Shown one piece after another: positions 31,689 to 39,922 of a DNA stretch of 39,922 bases. The position numbers and the translations under genes are program-made. Origin of the DNA: Bacteroidota bacterium (GTDB taxonomy: Bacteria; Bacteroidota; Bacteroidia; Chitinophagales; Saprospiraceae); contig CAUJEY010000297.1 in NCBI GenBank assembly GCA_963169325.1, positions 1 to 39,922 of the forward strand, read 5' to 3'. Within the stretch, counting starts at the first letter, position 1, and each line of letters begins with the position of its first letter. The notes below the pieces were generated by a model. The model was given only the letters and a program-made list of their open reading frames with translations. It ran no database searches and had not been told where the DNA came from.

Positions 31689-33941
31689 TTACTCTTTAAC
31701 CGGAACTGTCGCAGGCTGCGGCTGCACAGCATCCGTTCCCGACATCCGGATTTCTTTTTGTTCCGGCGGTGTGGGAGCGCTCGAATGATCGTTGGTATGG
31801 CCGCCGAGGATCGGGGCGATCACCAGACCAACGAGGCAAGTCAGTTTAATCAAGATATTCATCGACGGGCCGGAGGTATCTTTGAACGGGTCGCCCACCG
31901 TATCGCCAGTCACAGCCGCTTTATGCGGATCGGAGCCTTTGTAGTAGGTTTTGCCGTCGATTTCCACACCTTTTTCAAATGATTTTTTTGCGTTATCCCA
32001 GGCGCCGCCGGCGTTGGACTGGAAAATTGCCCACATCACGCCGCTGACCGTTACGCCGGCCATATAGCCGCCCAGCGCCTCGGGGCCCATGACGAAGCCG
32101 ACTACAATCGGAGTGATGATCGTGATGAGGCCCGGAGGCATCATTTCGCGCAGCGCGGCTTTGGTGGAGATCTCCACACATTTGCCGTATTCGGCTTTGC
32201 CGGTGCCTTCCAGCAGACCCGGGATTTCGCGGAACTGGCGACGCACTTCGTTCACCATATCCATAGCGGCACGGCCCACGCTTTGCATGGCAAAAGCGGA
32301 GAACACAACGGGAATCATCCCGCCGATAAACAAAGCGGCCAGCACGTCGGCTTTAAAAATATTGATGCCCTCGATGCCCGTGAAGTTCACGTAAGCGGCG
32401 AACAGGCCCAGGGCCGTGAGTGCTGCCGAAGCAATGGCGAAACCTTTGCCGATGGCTGCCGTGGTGTTGCCCACGGAGTCGAGCACGTCGGTTTTTTCGC
32501 GTACTTCTTTTGGTAATTCGCTCATTTCAGCGATACCGCCGGCGTTGTCGGCGATGGGGCCGAAAGCGTCGATGGCCAGCTGCATGGCAGTGGTAGCCAT
32601 CATGGCCGAAGCGGCAATAGCCACGCCGTAGAAACCGGCCAGCGAATAAGCGCCCCAGATAGCCCCTGCGAACAGCACGATCGGCATCCAGGTGGACATC
32701 ATACCCGTAGCCAGACCGGCGATTACGTTGGTAGCATGGCCGGTGCCCGATTGCCGGACAATGTCCATCACCGGTTTTTTGCCCAGGCCGGTGTAATATT
32801 CGGTGATGGCGGAAATCAGCGCGCCGACCACCAAACCGACCAGAACGGCGTAAAACACCGCGGTATTGGTAATTATTTTAGAACCCTGACCAAAGAAATC
32901 CATCGTCATGGTTTCCGGCAACATCCACTGGATGACTGGATAACAAGCGATACCGGTCAGAATGATACTGGCCCAGTTGCCGCGGTTCAGGGCGTTTTGT
33001 ACGGTGTCGGCTGTGGCTACGGCCGTTTCGCTCACCCGTACGAGGTTCATTCCGATCATGGAGAAAATAATACCCAGGCCGGCGATGAGGATCGGCAACA
33101 AAATGGGGCCGATACCGCCGAACGCGTCCTGAATACCGCCTGAATCCTTAATGACCGAGTTGCCCAATACCATGGCGGCCAACATCGTGGCCACGTAGGA
33201 ACCGAACAAGTCGGCGCCCATGCCGGCTACGTCGCCTACGTTGTCGCCCACGTTGTCGGCGATAGTGGCCGGGTTGCGCGGGTCATCCTCCGGGATACCG
33301 GCTTCCACTTTACCCACAAGGTCGGCGCCTACGTCGGCTGCCTTGGTATAGATACCGCCGCCCACCCGGGCGAACAAAGCAATGGACTCGGCGCCCAAAG
33401 AAAAGCCGGCCAGCACTTCCAGTACCCGGGTCATCATCGCCGGACCGTCGGGGCCGTACGTGCCGCCCATAAAGAAATTAAAAAACAACACGAACAGGGC
33501 ACTCAGACCCAACACAGCCAGACCGGCTACGCCGAGGCCCATCACCGAGCCGCCATTGAACGACACCTTGAGTGCCTTGGCAAGGCTGGTACGCGCAGCC
33601 TGCGTGGTGCGCACATTGGCCTTGGTGGCGATGCGCATACCGAACAAACCGGCCAATACCGAAAAAGCCGCGCCTATGACGAAGGCTAACACGATGAGCG
33701 GGTGACTGGTCGTCACCTGGGTGCTCAGCCATCCCAACAGGGCACTGGCGATCACCACAAAGACGGCCAATACGCGGTATTCCGCCTTTAGAAAGGCCAT
33801 GGCGCCGTCGGCAATATGAGCGGCGATGACTCGCATTTTTTCATCGCCGGCGTCTTGTTTTTTAACCCAACTCTGCAAAACCAGCATGTAAAGCAGCCCT
33901 GCAACACCGAATAACGGAAGTAAGTAAACTAAAGAACCCAT
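31689..33941 (-). CDS. hppA: Membrane-bound, ion-pumping pyrophosphatase
   Basis: This 750-residue protein has about sixteen membrane segments. It couples pyrophosphate hydrolysis to H+ or Na+ export. The catalytic loop [13 protein letters not shown] and the acidic motif [19 protein letters not shown] are present. The sequence [12 protein letters not shown] (around residue 490) has Ala where K+-independent enzymes have Lys, so it should be K+-dependent. Such enzymes include Na+ pumps, and the ion cannot be settled by eye. The ATG at 33939-33941 matches the family start ([13 protein letters not shown]); a longer frame from 34037 crosses the promoter. A hydrophilic tail of about 35 residues ends the protein and is partly duplicated at 31127. 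Confidence 0.94.
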   Translation of the reverse strand: MGSLVYLLPLFGVAGLLYMLVLQSWVKKQDAGDEKMRVIAAHIADGAMAFLKAEYRVLAVFVVIASALLGWLSTQVTTSHPLIVLAFVIGAAFSVLAGLFGMRIATKANVRTTQAARTSLAKALKVSFNGGSVMGLGVAGLAVLGLSALFVLFFNFFMGGTYGPDGPAMMTRVLEVLAGFSLGAESIALFARVGGGIYTKAADVGADLVGKVEAGIPEDDPRNPATIADNVGDNVGDVAGMGADLFGSYVATMLAAMVLGNSVIKDSGGIQDAFGGIGPILLPILIAGLGIIFSMIGMNLVRVSETAVATADTVQNALNRGNWASIILTGIACYPVIQWMLPETMTMDFFGQGSKIITNTAVFYAVLVGLVVGALISAITEYYTGLGKKPVMDIVRQSGTGHATNVIAGLATGMMSTWMPIVLFAGAIWGAYSLAGFYGVAIAASAMMATTAMQLAIDAFGPIADNAGGIAEMSELPKEVREKTDVLDSVGNTTAAIGKGFAIASAALTALGLFAAYVNFTGIEGINIFKADVLAALFIGGMIPVVFSAFAMQSVGRAAMDMVNEVRRQFREIPGLLEGTGKAEYGKCVEISTKAALREMMPPGLITIITPIVVGFVMGPEALGGYMAGVTVSGVMWAIFQSNAGGAWDNAKKSFEKGVEIDGKTYYKGSDPHKAAVTGDTVGDPFKDTSGPSMNILIKLTCLVGLVIAPILGGHTNDHSSAPTPPEQKEIRMSGTDAVQPQPATVPVKE

Positions 33942-33996
33942 TTTAATTTGATGTATGTGAAACAGTTTATTGCCCGGGGTAGGGCCAAAAGCGCGG

Positions 33997-34004
33997 CAAA
34001 AGTA
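33997..34004 (-). promoter_or_regulatory. -7 box of hppA
   Basis: The minus strand reads TACTTTTG (TAnnTTTG) about 55 bp upstream of the ATG. No TTTG is present at 19-nt spacing. The remainder of 34005-34099 shows nothing else recognisable. Confidence 0.55.
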
Positions 34005-34099
34005 GTGAAATCTTGGATTGGCGGGGAAAAAGTACAAGCGCTCGAATAATTATTGTTTTGCCATAACTGCTTAGGCAAGGTGGCTTGTGGAGATGGCAA

Positions 34100-34510
34100 C
34101 TAAGACAAGAAGGGATTGACAATAGTTAATCCTCCATCAATAACCTGCCCATTTTGCATATCTTCGGAGTAAACAATTTTGCATCCGACGGCTAATGCAC
34201 TGCTCAAAATGAGGCTGTCGTACAATGAATAACCGTATTTGTCCGCGATGCGTATTGCATCACGCAGGGTGTCGGACAAGTTTGTAAAAATTTCAAAATT
34301 TTGGCAAACCTCCTCTAACGTTCCGACGACTTCGGTCCATTCTTAGTCGAATTTTCTGCGAAGCGTATTCGATAATTCTTGCAGCACTTGTGTACTAATC
34401 CAAGCATCCGGACTTTGAGCAAACTCTACAGCGACAGATTTTTTGTTTGGCTCAGTTTCAGTATAACAATACACCAGCACATTGGTGTCAAAGAAGATTC
34501 TATCGCTCAT
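34100..34510 (-). pseudogene. PIN-domain toxin interrupted by an in-frame stop
   Basis: From an ATG at 34508-34510 the frame reads MSDRIFFDTNVLVYCYTE (Asp8), then VLQELSNTLRRKFD. A TAA follows at codon 56 (34343-34345). The same frame continues EWTEVVGTLEEV, SDTLRDAIRIADKYGYSLYD and SLILSSALAVGC to a stop at 34100-34102. All expected PIN acidic residues are present on either side of the stop, and there is no frameshift. The full length would be 136 codons. It overlaps the upstream antitoxin by 11 bp. It may be a recent nonsense mutation or a sequencing error. Confidence 0.82.
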
Positions 34511-34694
34511 TGGCTTCTTCTCTATTAAATTTAAAGCCGCGTGTGTCGAGCCGTGTCGCCTTGAACTCCTTTTTTTTGACTGGCCCAGCAGAAGGTTTAG
34601 TCTGCTGGCGCGAAAGCCGGATGACGTGCATCTGCTCCAATTCGAGGAGAACGTTTAGGGCGTGGTTGTCCAATACTTCGACGGTAAATGTCAT
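34500..34694 (-). CDS. Antitoxin of the PIN module
   Basis: This 64-residue protein begins MTFTVEVLDNHALNVLLELEQMHVIRL, a short strand and a helix, followed by a basic, proline-containing tail (QQTKPSAGPVKKKEFKATRL) suited to wrapping a toxin. It resembles antitoxins that precede PIN toxins. It overlaps the toxin start by 11 bp. The ATG at 34692-34694 was chosen; the frame is open farther upstream but would run through the promoter and into fni. A -7 box, TAACTTTG, lies at 34715-34722. Confidence 0.7.
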   Translation of the reverse strand: MTFTVEVLDNHALNVLLELEQMHVIRLSRQQTKPSAGPVKKKEFKATRLDTRGFKFNREEANER

Positions 34695-34714
34695 ATAATC
34701 AAGTAATTTGGCTT

Positions 34715-34722
34715 CAAAGTTA
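34715..34722 (-). promoter_or_regulatory. -7 box of the antitoxin/PIN operon
   Basis: The minus strand reads TAACTTTG, an exact TAnnTTTG match, 20 bp before the antitoxin ATG. The 151-bp gap to fni also holds TACCTTCG at 34809-34816, a one-mismatch -7 candidate for fni on the plus strand. Confidence 0.6.
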
Positions 34723-34845
34723 AGGATAAATTGTGAAAAGCCTGAACATAACGCTCCACAATTTGTCGTCCCGGAAAGCGAGGTCGCCGGAGGAGGTATA
34801 ATTTTATTACCTTCGCACCCGCCGCCCGCCGCAACACTTTGCGAC

Positions 34846-35910
34846 ATGAAAAAAGACGATCCAAAAAAAATGTCCGAACCGGCTCCTGACCGTGACCCAA
34901 CGGCCGTTTCCCGAAAAAAAGACCACATCGAGATGGCTTTTCAAAGCCAGGTAACCGCTCTTGAATTGGATGCCCGGTTCTATTACGAACCCATGCTCTC
35001 GGCGCATCCACTGCCGGGCAGCATCACTCCCCTGAAATTTGCTGGTAAAACCCTGCGCACCCCCGTTTGGGTATCCTCCATGACCGGCGGCACCGAACTG
35101 GCGGCCACCATCAACAAAAATCTTGCCCGCGCCTGCGGCGAATTCGGCATGGGCATGGGGCTCGGCTCCTGCCGGCAGTTGCTATACAGCGACCAATACC
35201 TGCCCGATTTTGATGTGCGCGACCTCATCGGTCCCGACCTGCCGCTTTATGCCAATTTGGGCATCGCACAGGTAGAGCGGTTGCTCGTTGCGAAGGATAC
35301 AGCCCGTATTCAGGACTTGCTGCACCGGCTTCGTGCCGACGGGCTTATCGTGCATGTAAACCCCTTGCAGGAAGCCATGCAGCCCGAAGGCGATCACTTT
35401 ACCCGCGCGCCGATCGCTACAATAAAATCCTTGCTGGATAAAGCCGGCTACCCGGTGATCGTCAAAGAGGTCGGCCAGGGCATGGGCCCGGCCAGCCTGC
35501 GCGAACTGATGCAGTTGCCCCTGGCCGCCATCGAGTTTGCCGCAGCCGGTGGCACCAATTTCGCCAAACTGGAATTGCAACGCAGCGACGCGGAGAAACA
35601 ACGTATTTTCGAAAAAATAGCCACCGTGGGCCACAGTGCCGTCGAGATGCTCGAATTTACGAACCACCTCTCCGGTTCGCTGGGCAAATACCTGAAAGTG
35701 GAAAACCTGATTCTATCCGGCGGCGTCCGCGATTTCCTGGATGGCTACTACCTCATCCGAAAATCGACCCTGACCGCAGTGTACGGTCAGGCTTCCGGTT
35801 TTTTAAAACATGCCCGGGGCGAATACCGGGAACTGCATGCGTATATAGAAGCCCAGATACGCGGACTGGAATTGGCATACGCATTTCTACAATTGAAAGA
35901 AAATCGATGA
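34846..35910 (+). CDS. fni: Type 2 isopentenyl-diphosphate isomerase (FMN-dependent)
   Basis: This 354-residue protein interconverts isopentenyl and dimethylallyl diphosphate using FMN. RKKDHIE (23-29) is the N-terminal substrate motif. WVSSMTGG, GMGLGSCRQLL, HVNPLQEAMQPEGD, VIVKEVGQGM and ILSGGVRDFLDGY trace the TIM barrel and the FMN and metal sites. The ATG at 34846 was chosen over a TTG-started frame at 34708, because the extra 46 residues precede the expected start and the promoter candidate. It is translationally coupled to the PARG gene by an ATGA overlap and sits near mvaA. Confidence 0.9.
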   Translation: MKKDDPKKMSEPAPDRDPTAVSRKKDHIEMAFQSQVTALELDARFYYEPMLSAHPLPGSITPLKFAGKTLRTPVWVSSMTGGTELAATINKNLARACGEFGMGMGLGSCRQLLYSDQYLPDFDVRDLIGPDLPLYANLGIAQVERLLVAKDTARIQDLLHRLRADGLIVHVNPLQEAMQPEGDHFTRAPIATIKSLLDKAGYPVIVKEVGQGMGPASLRELMQLPLAAIEFAAAGGTNFAKLELQRSDAEKQRIFEKIATVGHSAVEMLEFTNHLSGSLGKYLKVENLILSGGVRDFLDGYYLIRKSTLTAVYGQASGFLKHARGEYRELHAYIEAQIRGLELAYAFLQLKENR

Positions 35911-36749
35911 ACAGATTAGAACGTATTGCCGCTGCCACGGAAACCCTAAAAATCATCGAGCGCGGCCAGTATCAGAACCGGCTCGGCGAAACGGTGCAGA
36001 TCGCTGAAGCCGCGGAAACCGCCATCCGGGAGAGCCAACTCCTGGCGCCCGCCGATTTTCCGGCGCTGCTGGCCGAACGCGATGCGCTTACCATAGCCCA
36101 TACGACAACCCGATTTTCGGTACAAAACGAAACCACGCTGCAAGCAGCGGCCCGGCTGGCCCAATATTCTAACAAAGTATTCTGCCTGAATTTTGCCTCG
36201 GCAAAAAACCCGGGTGGCGGGTTTTTGACCGGCGCCCAGGCGCAGGAGGAGAGCCTGGCACGTTCTTCGGCACTGTACCCATGTACCGTACAAATGCAGG
36301 AAATGTACCGCACCAACCGCGCTACCCGCACCTGCCTGTACACCGATTATATGATTTATTCGCCGGCCGTGCCAGTGTTCCGGAACGATGACGGAGAACT
36401 CCTCGACACCTTTTTTACTGCCTCTTTTTTAACCGCCCCGGCCGTAAATGCCGGGGTGGTACGAGCTCAGGAAAAAGACAAAATTGAACAAATCAGGCCG
36501 GTCATGATGGCCCGGACAGAGAAGGTGCTATCTATCGCATTAACAAAGGGATACCGGCATCTGGTGCTGGGCGCCTGGGGTTGCGGGGTATTTCAAAATG
36601 ATCCCGCGGAAGTTGCCGCTTGTTTCAGCGAACATTTAAAGGAAAACCCGGTTTTTAGAAACGTTTTTGAAGAAGTGGTATTTGCCGTGTTGGATCATTC
36701 GCCGGACCAACGAATTATCCGACCATTTGTGGAGGCTTTTTCTTTGTAA
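35907..36749 (+). CDS. Microbial poly(ADP-ribose) glycohydrolase-like protein (TIGR02452/DUF2263)
   Basis: This 280-residue protein has the PARG signature GGG-X7-QEE (Gly103-105, Glu114-115) in FASAKNPGGGFLTGAQAQEE. The rest follows the microbial PARG/TIGR02452 layout: an N-terminal helix bundle with RGQYQNRLGE, then a macrodomain-like core with VLGAWGCGVFQNDP. Such enzymes remove ADP-ribose chains or groups from proteins or nucleic acids. The start overlaps the fni stop by four bases, implying coupled translation. No ADP-ribosyltransferase gene is adjacent, so its target here is unknown. Confidence 0.88.
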   Translation: MNRLERIAAATETLKIIERGQYQNRLGETVQIAEAAETAIRESQLLAPADFPALLAERDALTIAHTTTRFSVQNETTLQAAARLAQYSNKVFCLNFASAKNPGGGFLTGAQAQEESLARSSALYPCTVQMQEMYRTNRATRTCLYTDYMIYSPAVPVFRNDDGELLDTFFTASFLTAPAVNAGVVRAQEKDKIEQIRPVMMARTEKVLSIALTKGYRHLVLGAWGCGVFQNDPAEVAACFSEHLKENPVFRNVFEEVVFAVLDHSPDQRIIRPFVEAFSL

Positions 36750-36852
36750 ATATCGAATTTTGAGGCAAAAGACATCCTTCAAAACAAATTAGACCTTACA
36801 GCAGCATTGGAGGCAAATACCTCCACAACAAATTTACTCCCCCGTATTATAA

Positions 36853-38181
36853 ATGGCTAAGACAATTTCGGGTTTTTCCAAACTCACCAAGCGCCAGAAG
36901 ATCGAGTGGCTGGCGGCCAGTTTTTTTGAAGATCCGGCCTCGGCTGAACAAGCGCTGCTGGCCTGGCATCGCCCCGACGAACAGCAACAAAAAATCATCG
37001 ATGGTTTCACCGAAAATGCGCTGAGCAATTATACCCTGCCTTTTAGCGTAGCGCCCAATTTTATGATCAACGGCAAGGTGTACGCCGTGCCGCTGGTGAT
37101 CGAAGAAAGCAGCGTGGTGGCGGCCGCTTCGAGCGCGGCTAAATTCTGGCTCGACCGCGGCGGCTTTCACGCCGAAGTGCTGGGCACCGTCAAACTCGGT
37201 CAGGTCCATTTCCGCTGGAGTGGCGACCCTGCCCGTTTGCGCAGCCTGTTTCCCGACCTGAAAGCGCACCTGCTCCATTCCAGCGACGACCTCACCGCCA
37301 ACATGCGCCAGCGCGGTGGCGGTATTCTCGACATCGAGTTGCTCGATTTTACTGCCCTGGAACCGGATTATTTCCAACTCCGCGCTTCGTTCAATACCTG
37401 CGACAGCATGGGCGCCAACTTTATAAACTCCGTCCTGGAACGTTTCGGCGATCAGTTGGAACTGTTTCTCGAAACCCAGCCCGGCTTGTCGGACCGGGAG
37501 CGCGACGTAGAAGTGGTCATGTGTATTCTGTCCAACTACACCCCCAACTGCTTAGTGCGTGCCTGGGTGGAATGCCCCGAAGCTGAACTGGAAGATCTCG
37601 CCCGCGACGCCGGCTTGCCCGGCCGTGCCGCTGTCGACCGTATTTGCACGGCCGTGCGGATCGCCGGCATCGACCCTTATCGCGCTACCACACACAACAA
37701 AGGTATTTTCAACGGTATTGACGCCGTCATTTTAGCCACCGGCAACGACTTCCGCGCCGTGGAAGCTTGCGGCCATACCTACGCCTGCCGCGACGGCCAA
37801 TACCGCAGCCTCAGCCGCGCCTGGGTGCAAAACGGCCTGTTCCGATTCGAATTGGAAATCCCCCTGCCCATCGGCACCATCGGCGGCCTCACCGCCCTGC
37901 ACCCGCTGGCCAAACAAGCCCTCGAACTACTCGGCAACCCCTCCGCGCCCGAGCTCATGATGATCGTGGCCGCCGTAGGCCTGGCCCAAAACTTTGCGGC
38001 CGTGCGCTCCTTAGTCACCACCGGCATCCAGCAGGGACACATGAAAATGCACCTGACTAATATCCTCAATCATCTTGGCGCCACGGAAGCAGAGGCGGCG
38101 GCGGCGCAGGAGCATTTTTGCCGGGAAACGGTGAGTTTTAGCGCGGTAAGGGGGTTTTTGGAGGGGTTTAGGAAGGATTAA
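36853..38181 (+). CDS. mvaA: Class II hydroxymethylglutaryl-CoA reductase
   Basis: This 442-residue enzyme interconverts HMG-CoA and mevalonate. The class II pattern is clear: the start FSKLTKRQKIEWL, APNFMINGKVYAVPLVIEES with the catalytic Glu (84/85), DSMGANFINSVLE, HNKGIFNGID with Lys283, LATGNDFRAVEA with Asp299, and QGHMKMH with His396. Spacing agrees with the Pseudomonas mevalonii enzyme. Together with fni it points to a mevalonate route. The 103-bp gap from the PARG gene holds a small TGGAGG/CCTCCA hairpin (36808-36825) and no clear promoter, so co-transcription is possible. Confidence 0.94.
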   Translation: MAKTISGFSKLTKRQKIEWLAASFFEDPASAEQALLAWHRPDEQQQKIIDGFTENALSNYTLPFSVAPNFMINGKVYAVPLVIEESSVVAAASSAAKFWLDRGGFHAEVLGTVKLGQVHFRWSGDPARLRSLFPDLKAHLLHSSDDLTANMRQRGGGILDIELLDFTALEPDYFQLRASFNTCDSMGANFINSVLERFGDQLELFLETQPGLSDRERDVEVVMCILSNYTPNCLVRAWVECPEAELEDLARDAGLPGRAAVDRICTAVRIAGIDPYRATTHNKGIFNGIDAVILATGNDFRAVEACGHTYACRDGQYRSLSRAWVQNGLFRFELEIPLPIGTIGGLTALHPLAKQALELLGNPSAPELMMIVAAVGLAQNFAAVRSLVTTGIQQGHMKMHLTNILNHLGATEAEAAAAQEHFCRETVSFSAVRGFLEGFRKD

Positions 38182-38303
38182 GAACGGATAGTCCACAGGC
38201 AATTGTTGCAGGAGGATGGGCATTGGCCTTAACCACACCTAGTTGTAGCCGGTAGTTTTCACAAACCACTTTCCGCCGGGCATATTTATTTTTTTGCAAT
38301 GGC

Positions 38304-38335
38304 TTGCATATTTGATTTTTAATCAAATAACTTTG
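38304..38335 (+). promoter_or_regulatory. Promoter of creD
   Basis: TTG (38304-38306), 21 nt, then TAACTTTG (38328-38335), 31 bp before the ATG. This fits the Bacteroidota consensus apart from a slightly long spacer. The rest of 38182-38366 shows nothing recognisable. Confidence 0.65.
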
Positions 38336-38366
38336 TATTTCAAAGTTCTTTTAAAAAATCAAAAAC

Positions 38367-39737
38367 ATGCAATCCACCGATCCGTTCTCCGTACCACCGC
38401 AGGAATCCTCCTTTTGGCAGCGCCAGGGCGCCACCCTAAAAGGCATCCTTATCTTTATCCTGGTACTCGCTTTGCTGATCCCCACCTTCATGATTGAAGG
38501 AATCATCCACGAGCGGGAAAGCCGCCAGGCAGAAGCCATCTCCGAAGTAAGCAGCAAATGGGGAAACCGCCAAACACTCGCCGGCCCGGTGCTGGTGCTT
38601 CCGTTCGAACAAATACTCCGCAACGACAAAGGACTCGAAACCGGGCGGCTGCTCAAACAGGCTTATTTCCTGCCCGACGCCCTGCAAATCTCGGGAACTA
38701 TTTCCCCTGAAAAACGCCACAGGGGTATCTTCGAAGTGGTATTGTACAGCGGACAACTGGCATTAGAGGGTACTTTTGCGCAGCCGGCAGTCGAAAAAAT
38801 AATTCCCTCCGACGCGATTATTTTATGGAATAAAGCGATGCTCGTACTGGGTATCCCCGACCTGCGTGGCCTGAAAGATCAGGTTACGCTGCAGTGGGAC
38901 GGAAAGGGGCTCGTCGCCGATCCCGGTATCCCGGTAACCGGCGTAGCGGAAAGCGGCATTCACGTGCCGCTTGATCTGACACCCATACCGGCAACATTGC
39001 CTGAAAACAAGACGGAGCACAAGTTCCGGCTCGACGTAGCCTTAAAAGGATCGGGCTCGTTGTTTTTTACCCCCGTCGGCAAAGTGACCCAGCTACACCT
39101 CAACTCACCGTGGCCCGACCCCAGTTTTACCGGAGCCTTCCTGCCCGACGAAAAAACCATTTCTGCCACCGGCTTCGACGCGAGTTGGAAAATACTGAAC
39201 CTCAACCGGAACTACCCGCAACTATGGACCAGTGATCAGGAGCAAGTATTTGAATCCAGCGGCTTCGGGGTGGAGTTTTTGTTACCTGTCGATAATTACC
39301 AAAAATCGACGCGTTCCGTCAAATATGCCATTTTGTTCATCGGCCTCACTTTCCTGTGCGTGTTTTTTATTGAAATGCGGCAATCAAACCGGGTACACCC
39401 GTTTCAATACGCACTCATCGGTCTTGCACTGGTTATTTTTTATACCCTGCTGGTATCCATTTCGGAACACATCCCTTTCAATCCGGCCTATCTCATATCT
39501 GCCATCATGACCGTCGGGCTCACCGGCCTGTATGCCGGTTCACTGTTCCATTCTACCCGGATGGGCCTGCTGGTTGGTGGTACACTGACGGTGCTCTACG
39601 GATTTTTGTTTATCACTTTACAGCAACAAGACTATGCCCTGCTCACCGGCAGTATCGGTTTGTTCGGTATTCTGGCTGTGGTCATGTATGCCTCGCGCAA
39701 GATCAACTGGTATGGCCGGCAAACCGGTGTTGAATAG
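38367..39737 (+). CDS. creD: CreD family inner-membrane protein
   Basis: This 456-residue protein has one N-terminal membrane segment (GILIFILVLALLIPTFMIEG), a large periplasmic region with the CreD motifs VSSKWGNRQTLAGPVLVLPF and RHRGIFEVVLYSGQLALEG, and about five C-terminal membrane segments. CreD is linked to envelope integrity and, in some bacteria, to beta-lactam response, but its biochemical role is unclear. No creB or creC regulator genes are adjacent. It has its own promoter. Confidence 0.9.
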   Translation: MQSTDPFSVPPQESSFWQRQGATLKGILIFILVLALLIPTFMIEGIIHERESRQAEAISEVSSKWGNRQTLAGPVLVLPFEQILRNDKGLETGRLLKQAYFLPDALQISGTISPEKRHRGIFEVVLYSGQLALEGTFAQPAVEKIIPSDAIILWNKAMLVLGIPDLRGLKDQVTLQWDGKGLVADPGIPVTGVAESGIHVPLDLTPIPATLPENKTEHKFRLDVALKGSGSLFFTPVGKVTQLHLNSPWPDPSFTGAFLPDEKTISATGFDASWKILNLNRNYPQLWTSDQEQVFESSGFGVEFLLPVDNYQKSTRSVKYAILFIGLTFLCVFFIEMRQSNRVHPFQYALIGLALVIFYTLLVSISEHIPFNPAYLISAIMTVGLTGLYAGSLFHSTRMGLLVGGTLTVLYGFLFITLQQQDYALLTGSIGLFGILAVVMYASRKINWYGRQTGVE

Positions 39738-39828
39738 TCGCACAAGGTTTAAGAGGCTCTTTTTATCGTAAAAGCGATTGGCGCAAAAAATTAGATGCCA
39801 CCTTTGAGCAGAAAAAAACCGTGAAAAT

Positions 39829-39922
39829 CCGCGTACAGGGTCCGTGTCATCCGTGTTCCCATCCTCCTACGAGGGCCGCTCGCGAAGGATGGGAACACGG
39901 ATGACACGGACCTTGTACGCGG
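39829..39922. repeat. Long palindrome with 37-bp arms at the window end
   Basis: The arms at 39829-39865 and 39886-39922 pair with one mismatch around a 20-nt loop. The arm contains TCCGTGTCATCCGTGTTCCC. The right arm ends exactly at the window edge, so the element may be longer. It lies 91 bp after creD. No other feature is seen in 39738-39828. Confidence 0.85.

Noticed and set aside
34708-34845. 46-residue N-terminal extension of fni from a TTG
   Set aside because: The extension precedes the promoter candidate, shows no family similarity, and the ATG at 34846 gives the expected length.

Overview
The window looks like a chromosomal segment of a Bacteroidota bacterium, probably from the Saprospiria side of the phylum. 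This is inferred from gene content and promoter style and was not tested by any search. The supporting signs are TAnnTTTG-type -7 boxes ahead of many genes, little Shine-Dalgarno sequence, a type III glutamine synthetase, a membrane pyrophosphatase, mevalonate-pathway genes (class II HMG-CoA reductase and type 2 IPP isomerase), a SurA/BamA outer-membrane assembly pair, CreD, and many PIN-type toxin-antitoxin relics.

Positions 1-7100 form an accessory, recombination-scarred region. It holds a REP-associated tyrosine transposase flanked by hairpin repeats, and a large MmeI-like single-chain restriction-modification enzyme whose target-recognition half is AT-rich and looks swapped in. It also holds a VapB-like antitoxin whose toxin is almost entirely deleted, a secreted transglutaminase-like protein, an intact DUF433/DUF5615 toxin-antitoxin pair, and a UPF0175 antitoxin. 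The UPF0175 gene's downstream toxin start runs in frame into a second, diverged copy of the alaS 3' end.

Positions 7179-12864 carry the housekeeping genes alaS and radA with a Uma2-family gene between them, all on the minus strand. Next comes another orphaned antitoxin, whose truncated PIN toxin abuts a truncated, frameshifted DUF1016 (YhcG-like) gene. Positions 12959-18641 hold a DinB-fold protein, the type III glutamine synthetase, and two secreted proteins, one with an anchor-L-like domain and HYR repeats.

Positions 18865-25968 are a plus-strand run of six genes. They encode a UPF0104/LPG-synthase-type membrane protein, a cysteine-rich GMC flavoprotein, a Gfo/Idh/MocA oxidoreductase, an internally duplicated membrane protein, a second cysteine-rich GMC flavoprotein, and a Tat-exported gluconate 2-dehydrogenase subunit-3-like protein. 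It reads as one envelope-associated oxidoreductase system of unknown substrate. Positions 26139-31047 encode a SurA-like lipoprotein, SurA and BamA, which act together in outer-membrane protein assembly.

The rest holds hppA (with a duplicated 3' tail and terminator lying between bamA and hppA), a PIN toxin with an in-frame stop beside its antitoxin, an isoprenoid set (fni and mvaA) with a microbial-type PARG between them, and creD. At least four dispersed palindromic repeat families occur between genes. No tRNA, rRNA or CRISPR array was recognised by eye.
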